The position numbers and the translations under genes were made by a program. Positions 33,730-42,205 of a stretch of 64,000 nucleotides of DNA are shown here, piece by piece. Each line of letters begins with the position of its first letter. The stretch's first letter is position 1. This DNA is from a virus. The stretch is from the IMG/VR virus record IMGVR_UViG_3300029911_000010, positions 40,428-104,427 of that record; one strand, written 5' to 3'. Below the pieces are notes generated by a model. It was given only the letters and a program-made list of their open reading frames with translations. It did no database searches and was not told the origin of the DNA.

Positions 33730-34899
33730 CTATCCAAACAACCTGGGTAGAACGGCTTTTACGATACCGAGGTAAACCCCGGTTTGCTTCAAGACATCCT
33801 GTGCGGACTCGGGCATGCCGGTCAACAACCCAAGCGTATTGCCGACCAGTGCGCCAGAAACGTATCCAGCGCCCATGTGCGCAGCTAAATTCGCCATCTG
33901 TACTGGAGTAACCCAGCTTGATCCTTCTTCTCCGCTTCTGCCGCCAGGCATCTGCCGAGCCGCCATCAAAGCCCCCATCGTCGCCCCGGCCAGCTGTGGG
34001 CTGGCCCCGATATCCCACAAAGTCTGCCCCAGTGAGTTGATGTTCACGTCCATGGGCGTCGGTCCCGGACGCGTGGCTGCTTCCCAGGGCATTGTCAGCG
34101 TGTCAAACGCCTCCTTGATGTGCTGCGTCGGCCAGGTAGCCTGCAGGTACGCCGCCACTGCCTGCTTATGCCATTGTCCGGGCTCAGGCAAAAGATCAAT
34201 GTCGGATGCTGCTTTCCAGTTAATGTCAGGCGGGCCGCCTGGTGGAGCATACAACAGCGAATTGTCGTTTAGAGGCTTGCCGGCCGCATGGTTGGCTGCC
34301 ATCCAGGCACCACCGGGAACGGCTCCGGCCAGCCCGCCGACTGCCGCCAGCGTATTTTTCAAACGTCCGCGACGCCAACTGTCAGGCAGGCGGGATTCAA
34401 TCAGCGAGCCGGCACCGTAGCCCAGGCCAGCGCCGACCAGGCCGCTGGTGAGCATTGCCCGCACCGGGCTGGGGTTCATGCCGGTGAACTGCATCTTATC
34501 GGCATCGAAATGCGGGAAGAATCCCGCCCATTCGCCAGCAGTGCGCAGCGCCGGGCTGTAAGCAATCTTGACCCAGCCTTCATCTTCGAGCACCAGTCCG
34601 CTTTTCATCGTCGGCGACCAGACAAATCCCTCATCCGGCACGTCAGCTACGTCGGCCATGGCGGATTTGAGCAATGCAACGTCACGCGCCGGTGATTCAT
34701 CCGGCACATAGAAAGCCACCTTGTGTGTGTCCGGATGCAGGTAGATGCCGATCGGCATGGAAGTATAAACGCCGGAAATGGCACCGCGAATGCCGTCAGC
34801 TTCCGCCGCCAGCTTCTCAGCCGTCGCAATCGCGTCACGGCCGACGCGATACCACGCTGTCATTTGTTCCACGGTGAGAAGAGGTTGTTCGACCTCCAT
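33730..34899 (-). CDS. glycine-rich virion-type protein (389 aa)
   Basis: 389 aa. A soluble N-terminal part (about 1-150), a Gly/Ala zipper (about 155-200) with the basic break RRGRLKN, a middle soluble segment, and a second Gly/Ala hydrophobic stretch near the C-terminus. GGAG precedes ATG. First gene after the ribonucleotide-reductase terminator. Likely an internal virion or ejection protein by resemblance, not homology. Confidence 0.65.
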   Translation of the reverse strand: MEVEQPLLTVEQMTAWYRVGRDAIATAEKLAAEADGIRGAISGVYTSMPIGIYLHPDTHKVAFYVPDESPARDVALLKSAMADVADVPDEGFVWSPTMKSGLVLEDEGWVKIAYSPALRTAGEWAGFFPHFDADKMQFTGMNPSPVRAMLTSGLVGAGLGYGAGSLIESRLPDSWRRGRLKNTLAAVGGLAGAVPGGAWMAANHAAGKPLNDNSLLYAPPGGPPDINWKAASDIDLLPEPGQWHKQAVAAYLQATWPTQHIKEAFDTLTMPWEAATRPGPTPMDVNINSLGQTLWDIGASPQLAGATMGALMAARQMPGGRSGEEGSSWVTPVQMANLAAHMGAGYVSGALVGNTLGLLTGMPESAQDVLKQTGVYLGIVKAVLPRLFG

Positions 34900-34983
34900 G
34901 TCGTCTCCAGCTGTTCAGTTACGTGAATTTTAGCTCATAATGCACTCTGATTACAAATAGACATGAAATACACACCCTTAGCG

Positions 34984-35022
34984 CATAGAAAAGCGTCCGG
35001 TTTTGCCGGACGCTTTTCTATG
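34984..35022. terminator. strong symmetric terminator
   Basis: Perfect 17-bp stem (34984-35000 with 35006-35022), loop TTTTG. The U-rich arms (CTTTTCT) support function on either strand. Ends the ribonucleotide-reductase transcript 30 bp past its stop. Confidence 0.85.
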
Positions 35023-35051
35023 TTAATTTCAGCCTCAATTCAACTTCGTGG

Positions 35052-38000
35052 TCACATGATACAGGAATCGCCGCTGCAAGCCAGCTCCTTGCGGACATTG
35101 GTGTGGTCGATGCCGTGCTCGTATCGCGGAAGCTTCTCCCACTCAATCTTGGGGAAGTTCGCGGTGAAGTCGGCAAACTGCTCAGGTGTCAACGGCGTGA
35201 AGGGAGCCTGGGGGTAAACGCCGCCATCAAGCGGCAGGAAAGCCAGGCCACCAACATCTTCCCAGTGAGCGTATACCCATCCGGCCACCTGCGGCCATTC
35301 GTCATCGCCGACGTAAATGGTCACGGACGGATTGTGCTCGGTGTAATGCTTCTTGAACGCCAGCCAGTCTTCCAGCTGACACATGGCGCTGCGGCGGCTC
35401 TTGGTCGCTACCACCTTGCCGCTGACATCAGTCACCAGATCGCTGACCACCATCGAGCCCTCGGGGGCTTTAAGCGGAAAGCTGAAAATAGTCGTGCCCG
35501 GATCACGGTAGCAGACTTCGTGCGGCACGCCCTGATCCTTAAGGAAGCGGCACATGGGGTTGATGTTGCCTACTTCGACGTTGCGGATCATGTGCTGAGC
35601 CAGCCAGCCGCCCATGCTCTGACCGACGCCGTAGCGGGCACCGGAGTTGCCACCAGGCTTGATGCAGGTGACAGCGTTGGACGGGTTGATGCCCAACCGC
35701 TTGGCCCACACACGGTTCTCCGACAGCGCTGTCTGCTTGAGGTGTTCCAACAGACGATGACGATCGGGATTGGAATCACGCAGCAGAGGAGAATCCAAAG
35801 CGCCCAGCAAGTCGACACCCAGCAGTCGCTCGGCTTCGCAGTTTTCCTTCCAGCGAGGCCGCAGATAACTGAAATCAGTCATGGTCGACTGAATGGTGCC
35901 GAAGATGGCAGCCAGCCGCACCTTGCGTTCCAGGATTACTCCGGTGTCCGTAGGCCGCACGATGGGAATCGACAGGTTACAGAACTGCCCATCGGGATGC
36001 AGGATGACTTCACCGCAATTCGACACCAGCATTCCGCCAGTCCAATAGGTGTGCTCGTCGGCGGCGACTGTGATGTCCCACACCGGCTGCGAACCCTCAT
36101 CCGAGATACTGATAATTTCGAAGCTGTGTTTTCTGGTCGGCTGCTCGGTAAGCGCAGCTTGATTCGCCTTTTCCTGTTTGTAGCCCTGCACGAACCCGAT
36201 CATCGTGGCGAACCTGCCCTTGCCCGTCGTGATGTTCAGATCGTAGCTCTCGCGGCATTCGTAAGTGCCGTTGTCAAAACGAACCGCTTTGGCAGCTTTG
36301 GGCGTGTAGTACGACGGGATGCCAAGACCAGACAGCATCTCCTGTACATCAGAGATTATCTTAAAAGACGTCGCCTTGAGTATGACTCGTCCCCCACACA
36401 CCGATCCATTGGCCGAATACAAGCCACGGAGAAATCCACGGATCTTTAATTCGTCGCCGTGTTTGAATCGGGCCGGTACAGATCGCAGGTAGGTATAGGG
36501 CAGCTCGGCGGCCGTTACCGTCGCATCTTCTCCGATCGCGTAAGCGTGACTGCGAATACCCGGACGGTGCGAGAGGTGACTCGGAAAGCGGTCAAGTACG
36601 TCGCCATCATTTTCCCCGACGCAGAGATAAATGAGGTTGTCAGAAGCGGCGTGGACCGAGCCGTCGCCAATCAGTAGACCATCCAGCACGTCGCGGTCGC
36701 ACGGCAGGGATTGCAATCCTAAGTAGCTGGCATCGTCCCGAGTGATGGGACCGACGCAGCGGTCGATCGTCTCAGCATCCTGTGCCTCGATCTTTTCACC
36801 GTGGCTGACAACGCGGTGGTTTTCAGTCCCGAGGAAGAATCCGGCCGTGGTCTGGTAGCGGAATACCGGCTTGACCCCGGTGTAGACCTTACGAGTCACT
36901 TCTGACCAGTGTTTACCTGTCCAGATCACGTCTCCTGTTTTCAGCTCGCCCATCGTGCGAATGCCGTCACGAGTCAATACCGTTGCATTGGCAGGCTGAC
37001 AGGGATTGGTGCCCCAGAGAACGTCAAAGAATGAATCCCCGTACTGGTCGATACGTCGCTGGGGCATCTGCCGAGCCAACCCGCCTCGGTTAAAGATCCC
37101 ACGTTCGCCGCTCTTGGATATCACCAGCGACAACCATTCAGCCAGAAAGACGTGAGCCTCGGGCTTCTCGTCGTACACCGCCGAGTTGTTGGACATGGCC
37201 CGTTGAACGTACAGCGGGTTCTCCCAGTATTTGCCGAACTTGGCTTCCCGCATCAACTGGCTTTTGAGATTGGACAGGCTGATCAGCGCTGCCCGCCGCA
37301 CCCCGCCTAGCTGCCCCACCTGGCCGATGTAGCACATCGAATCATGCACGTCGATGTCACGCAGACGTTTGCCCTCGCGAGCCCGGAAGAGACGGCGGAT
37401 GGCCGTATGCAAATCCGACAGCGGCTTGGGTCCGCTGGCCCGCCCGCCCTTGGTCATCAGCCGAGAACCCTCGGGGCGAATCTCGTGATACTTGATGTCC
37501 AGATCGTAGCCCTCGTAAAGCCGGTACATCAGATGCTTAACGCTGTCACACCAACCCTCAGTAGCGTCGGGCACCACGAACACGTCGGGTACGCTGTTAC
37601 GACGCCGGCGCTGAATACGCGGTAGCTGCTCGACGAATTCACTCTCACACGAGAAACCGCAGCCGGCCCCGGCCATGGAGATGTACAGGTTCTCGGCGAA
37701 GTAGTCGACATCCCTGATACCGGAGTAGCTGCAGTTGTAGATGCCGACGTTGCAGCGGGTCGCCGCCGGCCCGGCCATCTGCATCAACCGCATGCTGGGG
37801 GTGGCTTCCTCGTTGATGATGGAATCCCGCAGCATCTGATAGTCCCCCGCTTCCAATGTGGGCATGCCGTGCTTGCGCAGGTGATACTGGATGAAACCCA
37901 TCACGCGGTCGGTAGATTCGGGATAAGTCTCACGCCGCTTGAAGTCGTCGTTGAAGCGAGCGTACTTGTCGTAGTGCTGGAATCGCTGCAGATCGGTGGT

Positions 38001-38405
38001 GCCCCTGGTTTCGCACAGCCGGGTTTCCTCGCGGATCGCCTCGACCGCCTCGTCGGTGACGCCGGCCAGCGCCGACGCCTCGCGGATCTTACGCCGCTCA
38101 TCACGGAAGAGAACGTACTTGCGTCCCGCGTCGGCTTCGCCAACGGCAAACAACGCCTCTTCCACGAAATTCTGAATTGCCTCGACAGCAATAGTTCCTC
38201 CGATAGATGCGATCAACCGTTCGACACGATCGGTTACCTTCGCGGCCAGCGCCCTCGTGTCGTCATCGAGCGCTCGACCACAATCGTTGACCAGACAAAG
38301 CATGACCACCTGGGTGATCTTACTGCGTTGGTATGTGACCAAATTGCCGGAACGTTTGCGTACCTGTAAAGCTGCAGGCACAACAGTAGAAATGCCAGTC
38401 GACAT
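35052..38405 (-). CDS. nrdJ: adenosylcobalamin-dependent ribonucleoside-triphosphate reductase, with intein
   Basis: 1117 aa. An N-terminal ATP-cone-like region (about 10-95, RKRSGNLVTYQRSKI) suggests allosteric control. The barrel follows: YNCSYSGI, the NPCGE active-site loop interrupted by an intein (469-796), CIKPGGNSGARYG, and a C-terminal redox pair, CSGDSC, spaced CxxxxC as in monomeric class II enzymes of Lactobacillus type. The reaction makes deoxyribonucleotides for phage DNA using B12. ATG at 38405 chosen because GGAGA lies 6 nt upstream; the ATG 51 nt earlier has no SD. The gene is bounded by an AT-rich region upstream and a strong terminator downstream, so probably its own operon. 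Confidence 0.9.
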   Translation of the reverse strand: MSTGISTVVPAALQVRKRSGNLVTYQRSKITQVVMLCLVNDCGRALDDDTRALAAKVTDRVERLIASIGGTIAVEAIQNFVEEALFAVGEADAGRKYVLFRDERRKIREASALAGVTDEAVEAIREETRLCETRGTTDLQRFQHYDKYARFNDDFKRRETYPESTDRVMGFIQYHLRKHGMPTLEAGDYQMLRDSIINEEATPSMRLMQMAGPAATRCNVGIYNCSYSGIRDVDYFAENLYISMAGAGCGFSCESEFVEQLPRIQRRRRNSVPDVFVVPDATEGWCDSVKHLMYRLYEGYDLDIKYHEIRPEGSRLMTKGGRASGPKPLSDLHTAIRRLFRAREGKRLRDIDVHDSMCYIGQVGQLGGVRRAALISLSNLKSQLMREAKFGKYWENPLYVQRAMSNNSAVYDEKPEAHVFLAEWLSLVISKSGERGIFNRGGLARQMPQRRIDQYGDSFFDVLWGTNPCQPANATVLTRDGIRTMGELKTGDVIWTGKHWSEVTRKVYTGVKPVFRYQTTAGFFLGTENHRVVSHGEKIEAQDAETIDRCVGPITRDDASYLGLQSLPCDRDVLDGLLIGDGSVHAASDNLIYLCVGENDGDVLDRFPSHLSHRPGIRSHAYAIGEDATVTAAELPYTYLRSVPARFKHGDELKIRGFLRGLYSANGSVCGGRVILKATSFKIISDVQEMLSGLGIPSYYTPKAAKAVRFDNGTYECRESYDLNITTGKGRFATMIGFVQGYKQEKANQAALTEQPTRKHSFEIISISDEGSQPVWDITVAADEHTYWTGGMLVSNCGEVILHPDGQFCNLSIPIVRPTDTGVILERKVRLAAIFGTIQSTMTDFSYLRPRWKENCEAERLLGVDLLGALDSPLLRDSNPDRHRLLEHLKQTALSENRVWAKRLGINPSNAVTCIKPGGNSGARYGVGQSMGGWLAQHMIRNVEVGNINPMCRFLKDQGVPHEVCYRDPGTTIFSFPLKAPEGSMVVSDLVTDVSGKVVATKSRRSAMCQLEDWLAFKKHYTEHNPSVTIYVGDDEWPQVAGWVYAHWEDVGGLAFLPLDGGVYPQAPFTPLTPEQFADFTANFPKIEWEKLPRYEHGIDHTNVRKELACSGDSCIM
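36018..37001 (-). mobile_element. intein in the reductase NPCGE loop, with LAGLIDADG endonuclease
   Basis: 328-residue intein inserted before the catalytic-loop Cys (residues 469-796 from the chosen start). Begins CQPANATVLTRDG. LAGLIDADG-like motifs are LLIGDGS and GLYSANGS. Ends GGMLVSN before extein Cys. Penultimate residue Ser instead of His. Removal restores GTNPCGEVIL, a well-known reductase intein site. Confidence 0.92.
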
Positions 38406-38464
38406 GGACTGTCTCCAAAACGTCAAACTATATGTGCTCCCGCCAAACAGAAGCATCGTTTGCC

Positions 38465-38506
38465 GGGATGCAACTGTCTGAGCACACTAACCTAAGTGTG
38501 CATCCC
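38465..38506 (-). promoter_or_regulatory. structured leader upstream of the reductase gene
   Basis: RNA has an outer 8-bp pairing, GGGAUGCA with UGCAUCCC (38499-38506 and 38465-38472). An overlapping inner hairpin, GCACACU with AGUGUGC (38482-38501), shares three bases with it, so the two forms partly compete. An AT-rich stretch with an AATTATACG box lies immediately upstream. Could be a regulated leader. It is too short for a cobalamin riboswitch. Confidence 0.35.
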
Positions 38507-38557
38507 TATTTTCGTATAATTCGTTTTCAAAATCAATACCTGAAAATTCGCTGAAAA

Positions 38558-38887
38558 TCAGGGCCTTCCTATCGGCTGACCTATAGTTGCTCCGACTGCT
38601 TTTCTTAGTTTGAAAAAAGTATCGACCGTCCGTTTCATTGCAGGTGGGATGTCGGGAATGGGCTTGCGCATCTTGACCAAGTCAATGATGGCTGCAGCGG
38701 GAATCGGATCGCCGCCGGCCACTTTCTTTGGTGTCTTGGGTGTCTTGCTTGGCTTGCTTTGAATGGTGCTCGAACTGGTGTCGTCGGTAATCCGCTCGAC
38801 TTCTTGCGGAATGTCGATCGACACGGCCATGCCGCTGGTAACGTTGGATGTCGCAAACCGCCGGACCTGACTGCCGCTCAGTGACAT
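38558..38887 (-). CDS. small Lys/Pro-rich protein (109 aa)
   Basis: 109 aa. A Ser/Thr/Lys-rich N-terminal half (SKPSKTPKTPKK) and a helical C-terminal half. AGGAGACA lies before the ATG. Could bind nucleic acid through the basic tract. No family recognised. Confidence 0.6.
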   Translation of the reverse strand: MSLSGSQVRRFATSNVTSGMAVSIDIPQEVERITDDTSSSTIQSKPSKTPKTPKKVAGGDPIPAAAIIDLVKMRKPIPDIPPAMKRTVDTFFKLRKAVGATIGQPIGRP

Positions 38888-38901
38888 GACTGTCTCCTAT
38901 C

Positions 38902-41532
38902 TTAGATGTCCTCGTGGCGAGCTAAAAAAGAGGGGGCACGCAACGCCCCGCTGGCTAGTTGTTCCTGGGCACGAACGCGGGCGACACGGCCAATCCAGTC
39001 ATCTGGATTAGCTGCCATGTCAGCCAGAGTCGCGTCGTCAAAGCCAGTGCCGACCTTGCCGACCGGTTCACCACCAGGCTGCAAGCTGTACTGAAATCCG
39101 CCGACCGTGCTGGCCCGCCGGCCTTCGCCAGGGAAAAAACTGTGAATGTGAACATCGTGGTCCTCGGTCAGCTTGCTCTTCATCGGCTTGCCGTGCGTCG
39201 GATGGATCACCACACCTTCACGGGTCAGGGGATTCTTGCCACCGGCGATGTCCTGCCACATCTGCATCGCCTTGCCCGGCTCAGCCTCCTGGCTCAGGTG
39301 GAATCGCCCCGGAGCTGCTGCTTCAAGAAGCGGCAGAATCTCGCCCAGCATAGCACGACGCTCAGCGTAAGACGTTTGATCAAAGTCAACCGGATGCTTC
39401 CCGACTTGCTGGACGTCAAAGAGGGCGTTTCGCAGTTGTATTTTCCGATCTCTTTGCTGGGCAATGGCATTCGCGGGAGTGGCATTGAGGATGCCACCGA
39501 GTTCGGACGGGTGTATGGCTGTTTGCACAGTGTCGGATAGTAATGGGTCTCCCGGATTATCTGCCCCAGCTTCTCCGCCACCGGGCTTGTCGCCTTGTCT
39601 AACGCCGTAAAGTTCACCCCTGAGGACTGATCCAACCAGATTCGGCGGGGTTTGTATTGCTGGTCTGCCATGAAAGAACCTCTCCGTGTGTAAAATGGGC
39701 CGGCCTGTCTGCTTGCTCTGTCGGTAACTGGTCAGCTCCACGCCATCCTTGAGCAACTTGATCAAACTAGAAGCCCCGTCAATCTTAGCCTGCACGCTGG
39801 CAGCCGGATCTAACTTGGACAACGTCTGCTCGATCTGGTCGGCGGGGATCTTGGTGTAGTGAATCTTCTGATACGGCAGTGACTGCGACGGCGTGGTGTT
39901 GATCATCAGCCAATCACGGTCACGCTGGCCGTGCCACTTGGTCAGCATGAAGCGCTCGGGGTGCTTCTTGTCCATCCGCGTGAAGTGAATCTCACCGGGG
40001 GACACCTTGGTCAACATGATCTGGCCGCTGTCGTGTTTCTTAACAGAGCCGCCGCCGTAGCGCCCCAGGGGAATGTCGCCCTCGAAGTCCTTGTAGCCGT
40101 AGCGATGCACGGGCTGCTGCACCGCCAGGATGCGCTGGCCCGGCTCTGGAAGCTCATTGCGGGTCGCCCACGAGTACAAGCCGGTATCCGGGGTGCCGAA
40201 GCGAAAGTCGTAATGCGGGCCAGCCTTCTGCGCCAGGTGATGCTGGATAACCAAGTCGTGGTTCTGACCCGGCTGCAAGGCGTCCCAGTCGCCAAAGTTC
40301 TGCCGGCTGGGCAGGCCGGGAGCGGCGTCGGCTTTCTTCTCGTGCTTTTCTTCGTCGTCCGGCTCGTCTTCCTCCAGCTTGACGTCAGCCTCACGTCGCA
40401 TGATATCCGGCACGGGCGTCTTGGCCGGTACGTAGGGCTTGAATCCCAGCGACGTGTAGAACGCTGCTAACTCTGACGTGCCCAGCGCCTTGTCTTTGTA
40501 CGGGCCGACGTGCAGCTCCAGCGGCTTGTGGCCGTAGGCGTCCAGAACGTGTTCCATCAGCTTGCGAGCCAGTCCCTTTTCACGATGACGCGGCGAAACG
40601 TACAAACCCCTGATCCATCCGGCGTCGTGGCCGGGGACGTCCATTACAGCGACACCGCCGATCTCCCGTCCGTTGCGGGTGATGTCAAACCGGTGCTCGG
40701 GTCCGTGCTGAGCGAAGTTGTCCCGGTAGTCTCCGAAGCGATATTCTTCCGCAAAAGTTGATTTGCTTTTGTCAGCAGCCACTTTCTGGTTTCCGGCGTC
40801 GGCGAAATCTTCAAGGTCGAAAAGATCTGATCCGCCATCGGTTCCAGCTGGTCCACACTGCCTGCCATATCCGCTATCACCTGAGGGATGTACATCTGCA
40901 GCCTTCTTCCTGTATTTGGCGAACATGCCGTCTTCGATTTCACGCGTCGTGTCGGCGTGCTCCAGCCACCATTTGAACTGCGGCATCGTCAGTGAGTAGA
41001 TCGAACCCAGCCCCTTCCAGCCGTCCTCGTAGTTCTCCAAGTACAACCGGCGGGCCTGGTCCTCGTTGATAGCGCCGAAGATAACCTTGTGCTCGTCGAA
41101 GTCTTTGGTGCCGGGGTCAACCTGGTTGACGACGAACACCAGCTCGCAATGCGGGTGCTGATCGCCGATGAACACGTCGACATGATCCTTGTCCCGCCCC
41201 TCAGTGCCCAGGATGTAGCCATAGTGGCTTTTCATCTCCTGAGACCATTCCTTGCCGTCTCGGCTCTTGCCGCTGCGGGTGGAGCCCTTGGGATTTTCAA
41301 TGGAGATGGTCAGCCCGTGAATGTTGAGCTTGCCCTTGGCGTAGTTGCCCGCCTCACGCTGAGCTTCGGTAGGCTCGGTGTCAGTCTTGGCAGCGGCCCG
41401 GTCGATGCGATCCAGGTAATCCGCCAGCTCGCGATTGGCGTGCTGGGCCTGGTCCACCGTGGTATCGGGCACAACCGTTACGCGAATAATACGATGTGAA
41501 ACGCTCAGAATGCTGGTCGGCGAATCTTCCAT
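38902..41532 (-). CDS. polyvalent protein: pyrophosphatase-like, GNAT, LigD-type 3'-phosphoesterase and ATP-dependent DNA ligase
   Basis: 876 aa. (1) About 55-200: InPase-like domain of phage polyvalent proteins (HYGYILGTEGRDKDHVDVF; FDEHKVIFG). (2) About 250-380: GNAT acetyltransferase (GLYVSPRHREKGLARKL). (3) About 405-545: LigD phosphoesterase-type domain (HYDFRFGTPD; YKDFEGDIPLGRYGGG) with the His/Tyr features of that family. (4) About 560-870: ATP-dependent ligase with KIDG nucleotidylation motif near 583, GELYG, EGVVIHP, and a C-terminal OB fold (VGKVGTGFDD). Together these could process 3' ends, seal nicks, acetylate a target and hydrolyse a phosphate substrate. Start has a poor SD, so it may be short by some residues. 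Acts on DNA in the cytoplasm or as a virion-borne protein. Confidence 0.85.
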   Translation of the reverse strand: MEDSPTSILSVSHRIIRVTVVPDTTVDQAQHANRELADYLDRIDRAAAKTDTEPTEAQREAGNYAKGKLNIHGLTISIENPKGSTRSGKSRDGKEWSQEMKSHYGYILGTEGRDKDHVDVFIGDQHPHCELVFVVNQVDPGTKDFDEHKVIFGAINEDQARRLYLENYEDGWKGLGSIYSLTMPQFKWWLEHADTTREIEDGMFAKYRKKAADVHPSGDSGYGRQCGPAGTDGGSDLFDLEDFADAGNQKVAADKSKSTFAEEYRFGDYRDNFAQHGPEHRFDITRNGREIGGVAVMDVPGHDAGWIRGLYVSPRHREKGLARKLMEHVLDAYGHKPLELHVGPYKDKALGTSELAAFYTSLGFKPYVPAKTPVPDIMRREADVKLEEDEPDDEEKHEKKADAAPGLPSRQNFGDWDALQPGQNHDLVIQHHLAQKAGPHYDFRFGTPDTGLYSWATRNELPEPGQRILAVQQPVHRYGYKDFEGDIPLGRYGGGSVKKHDSGQIMLTKVSPGEIHFTRMDKKHPERFMLTKWHGQRDRDWLMINTTPSQSLPYQKIHYTKIPADQIEQTLSKLDPAASVQAKIDGASSLIKLLKDGVELTSYRQSKQTGRPILHTERFFHGRPAIQTPPNLVGSVLRGELYGVRQGDKPGGGEAGADNPGDPLLSDTVQTAIHPSELGGILNATPANAIAQQRDRKIQLRNALFDVQQVGKHPVDFDQTSYAERRAMLGEILPLLEAAAPGRFHLSQEAEPGKAMQMWQDIAGGKNPLTREGVVIHPTHGKPMKSKLTEDHDVHIHSFFPGEGRRASTVGGFQYSLQPGGEPVGKVGTGFDDATLADMAANPDDWIGRVARVRAQEQLASGALRAPSFLARHEDI

Positions 41533-41553
41533 GACTAAATCATCCAGCTCACC

Positions 41554-41581
41554 TTGACTTCACCTGTTCGGGTGATATCAT
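41554..41581 (+). promoter_or_regulatory. promoter of the csrA gene
   Basis: Plus strand: TTGACT, 16-nt spacer, TATCAT, about 45 bp before the csrA start. A 5-bp inverted repeat (TCACC..GGTGA) between the boxes could be an operator. Divergent from the polyvalent gene. Confidence 0.55.
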
Positions 41582-41609
41582 ACTGACCGTTCATCGAAGT
41601 CAAACCTCT

Positions 41610-41625
41610 ATCGAAAGGAGTCGAT
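41610..41625 (+). promoter_or_regulatory. GGA hairpin at the csrA SD (predicted autoregulatory site)
   Basis: RNA AUCGA[AAGGAG]UCGAU: 5-bp stem, ANGGAN hexaloop equal to the SD, one nt before the start codon. E. coli csrA is autoregulated through comparable leader sites. Confidence 0.65.
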
Positions 41626-41626
41626 C

Positions 41627-42055
41627 ATGCTAGTTCTCAGTCGCAAGCGTGACCAGGCCGTCCGAATCGGAAAAGACATTCGCGTCATGGTCACCGACAT
41701 TCGCGGTGACAAAGTTCGTATCGGTACGAACGCTCCACCGTGCTACAGAGTGTACCGCAAAGAGATCTACGATGGAATCCTCAGGGAAATCGCAGCCGGC
41801 GGCAGCCCTCCGGAAGAGCGGATCAAGTCCGGCGCTGGCCAATTGGTGCTAAGCCGCCAGCGTGACGAAAAGCTGTACGTCATCGATCCGGCCGACTGGA
41901 ATAAGCCCCTGGTCAGCATCACGGTAGTGGATATTCGCGGCGATAAGATACGTCTCGGCTTTGAGGCAGACAGATCGCTTGACGTGGACCGCGAGGAGGT
42001 CTATAAGTTGAAATCAGCCGGAGCCGATGCGAAAGCAGGCCAAACGGCGGTCTGA
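41627..42055 (+). CDS. csrA: tandem (two-domain) CsrA/RsmA translational regulator
   Basis: 142 aa, two CsrA units in one chain. Unit 1 (about 1-58) starts MLVLSRKRDQAVRIG, with RGDKVRIG and YRKEIYDGI. Unit 2 (about 72-130) starts LVLSRQRDEKLYVI, with IRGDKIRLGF and DREEVYKL. CsrA normally works as a domain-swapped homodimer whose two sites each use N-terminal LxLxRR-type and C-terminal RxE residues; both units keep these. A single chain should act as a pseudo-dimer with two non-identical sites. The only convincing gene on this strand. Its leader has the GGA hairpin and a terminator follows. Confidence 0.92.
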   Translation: MLVLSRKRDQAVRIGKDIRVMVTDIRGDKVRIGTNAPPCYRVYRKEIYDGILREIAAGGSPPEERIKSGAGQLVLSRQRDEKLYVIDPADWNKPLVSITVVDIRGDKIRLGFEADRSLDVDREEVYKLKSAGADAKAGQTAV

Positions 42056-42080
42056 GTCATTTGTACTACTCCAAGCAGAT

Positions 42081-42107
42081 CACCCTGGCGCTTACAACGC
42101 CAGGGTG
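42081..42107 (+). terminator. csrA terminator
   Basis: Perfect 10-bp stem CACCCTGGCG/CGCCAGGGTG with a 7-nt loop, then GTTTGTTT. About 25 bp past the csrA stop. Confidence 0.85.
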
Positions 42108-42205
42108 GTTTGTTTATGTAGACAGCTGCACAACCGTAAAGCCTCTGTCAATCCATTCTCCTTCGAGTCTTTCAAGGGGCTGAAATGGTGAAAAATCCCC
42201 GCCGG

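Noticed and set aside
38465-38506. Cobalamin riboswitch upstream of the B12-dependent reductase
   Set aside because: The space and structure are far too small for the about 200-nt B12 aptamer, and no B12-box sequence is seen.
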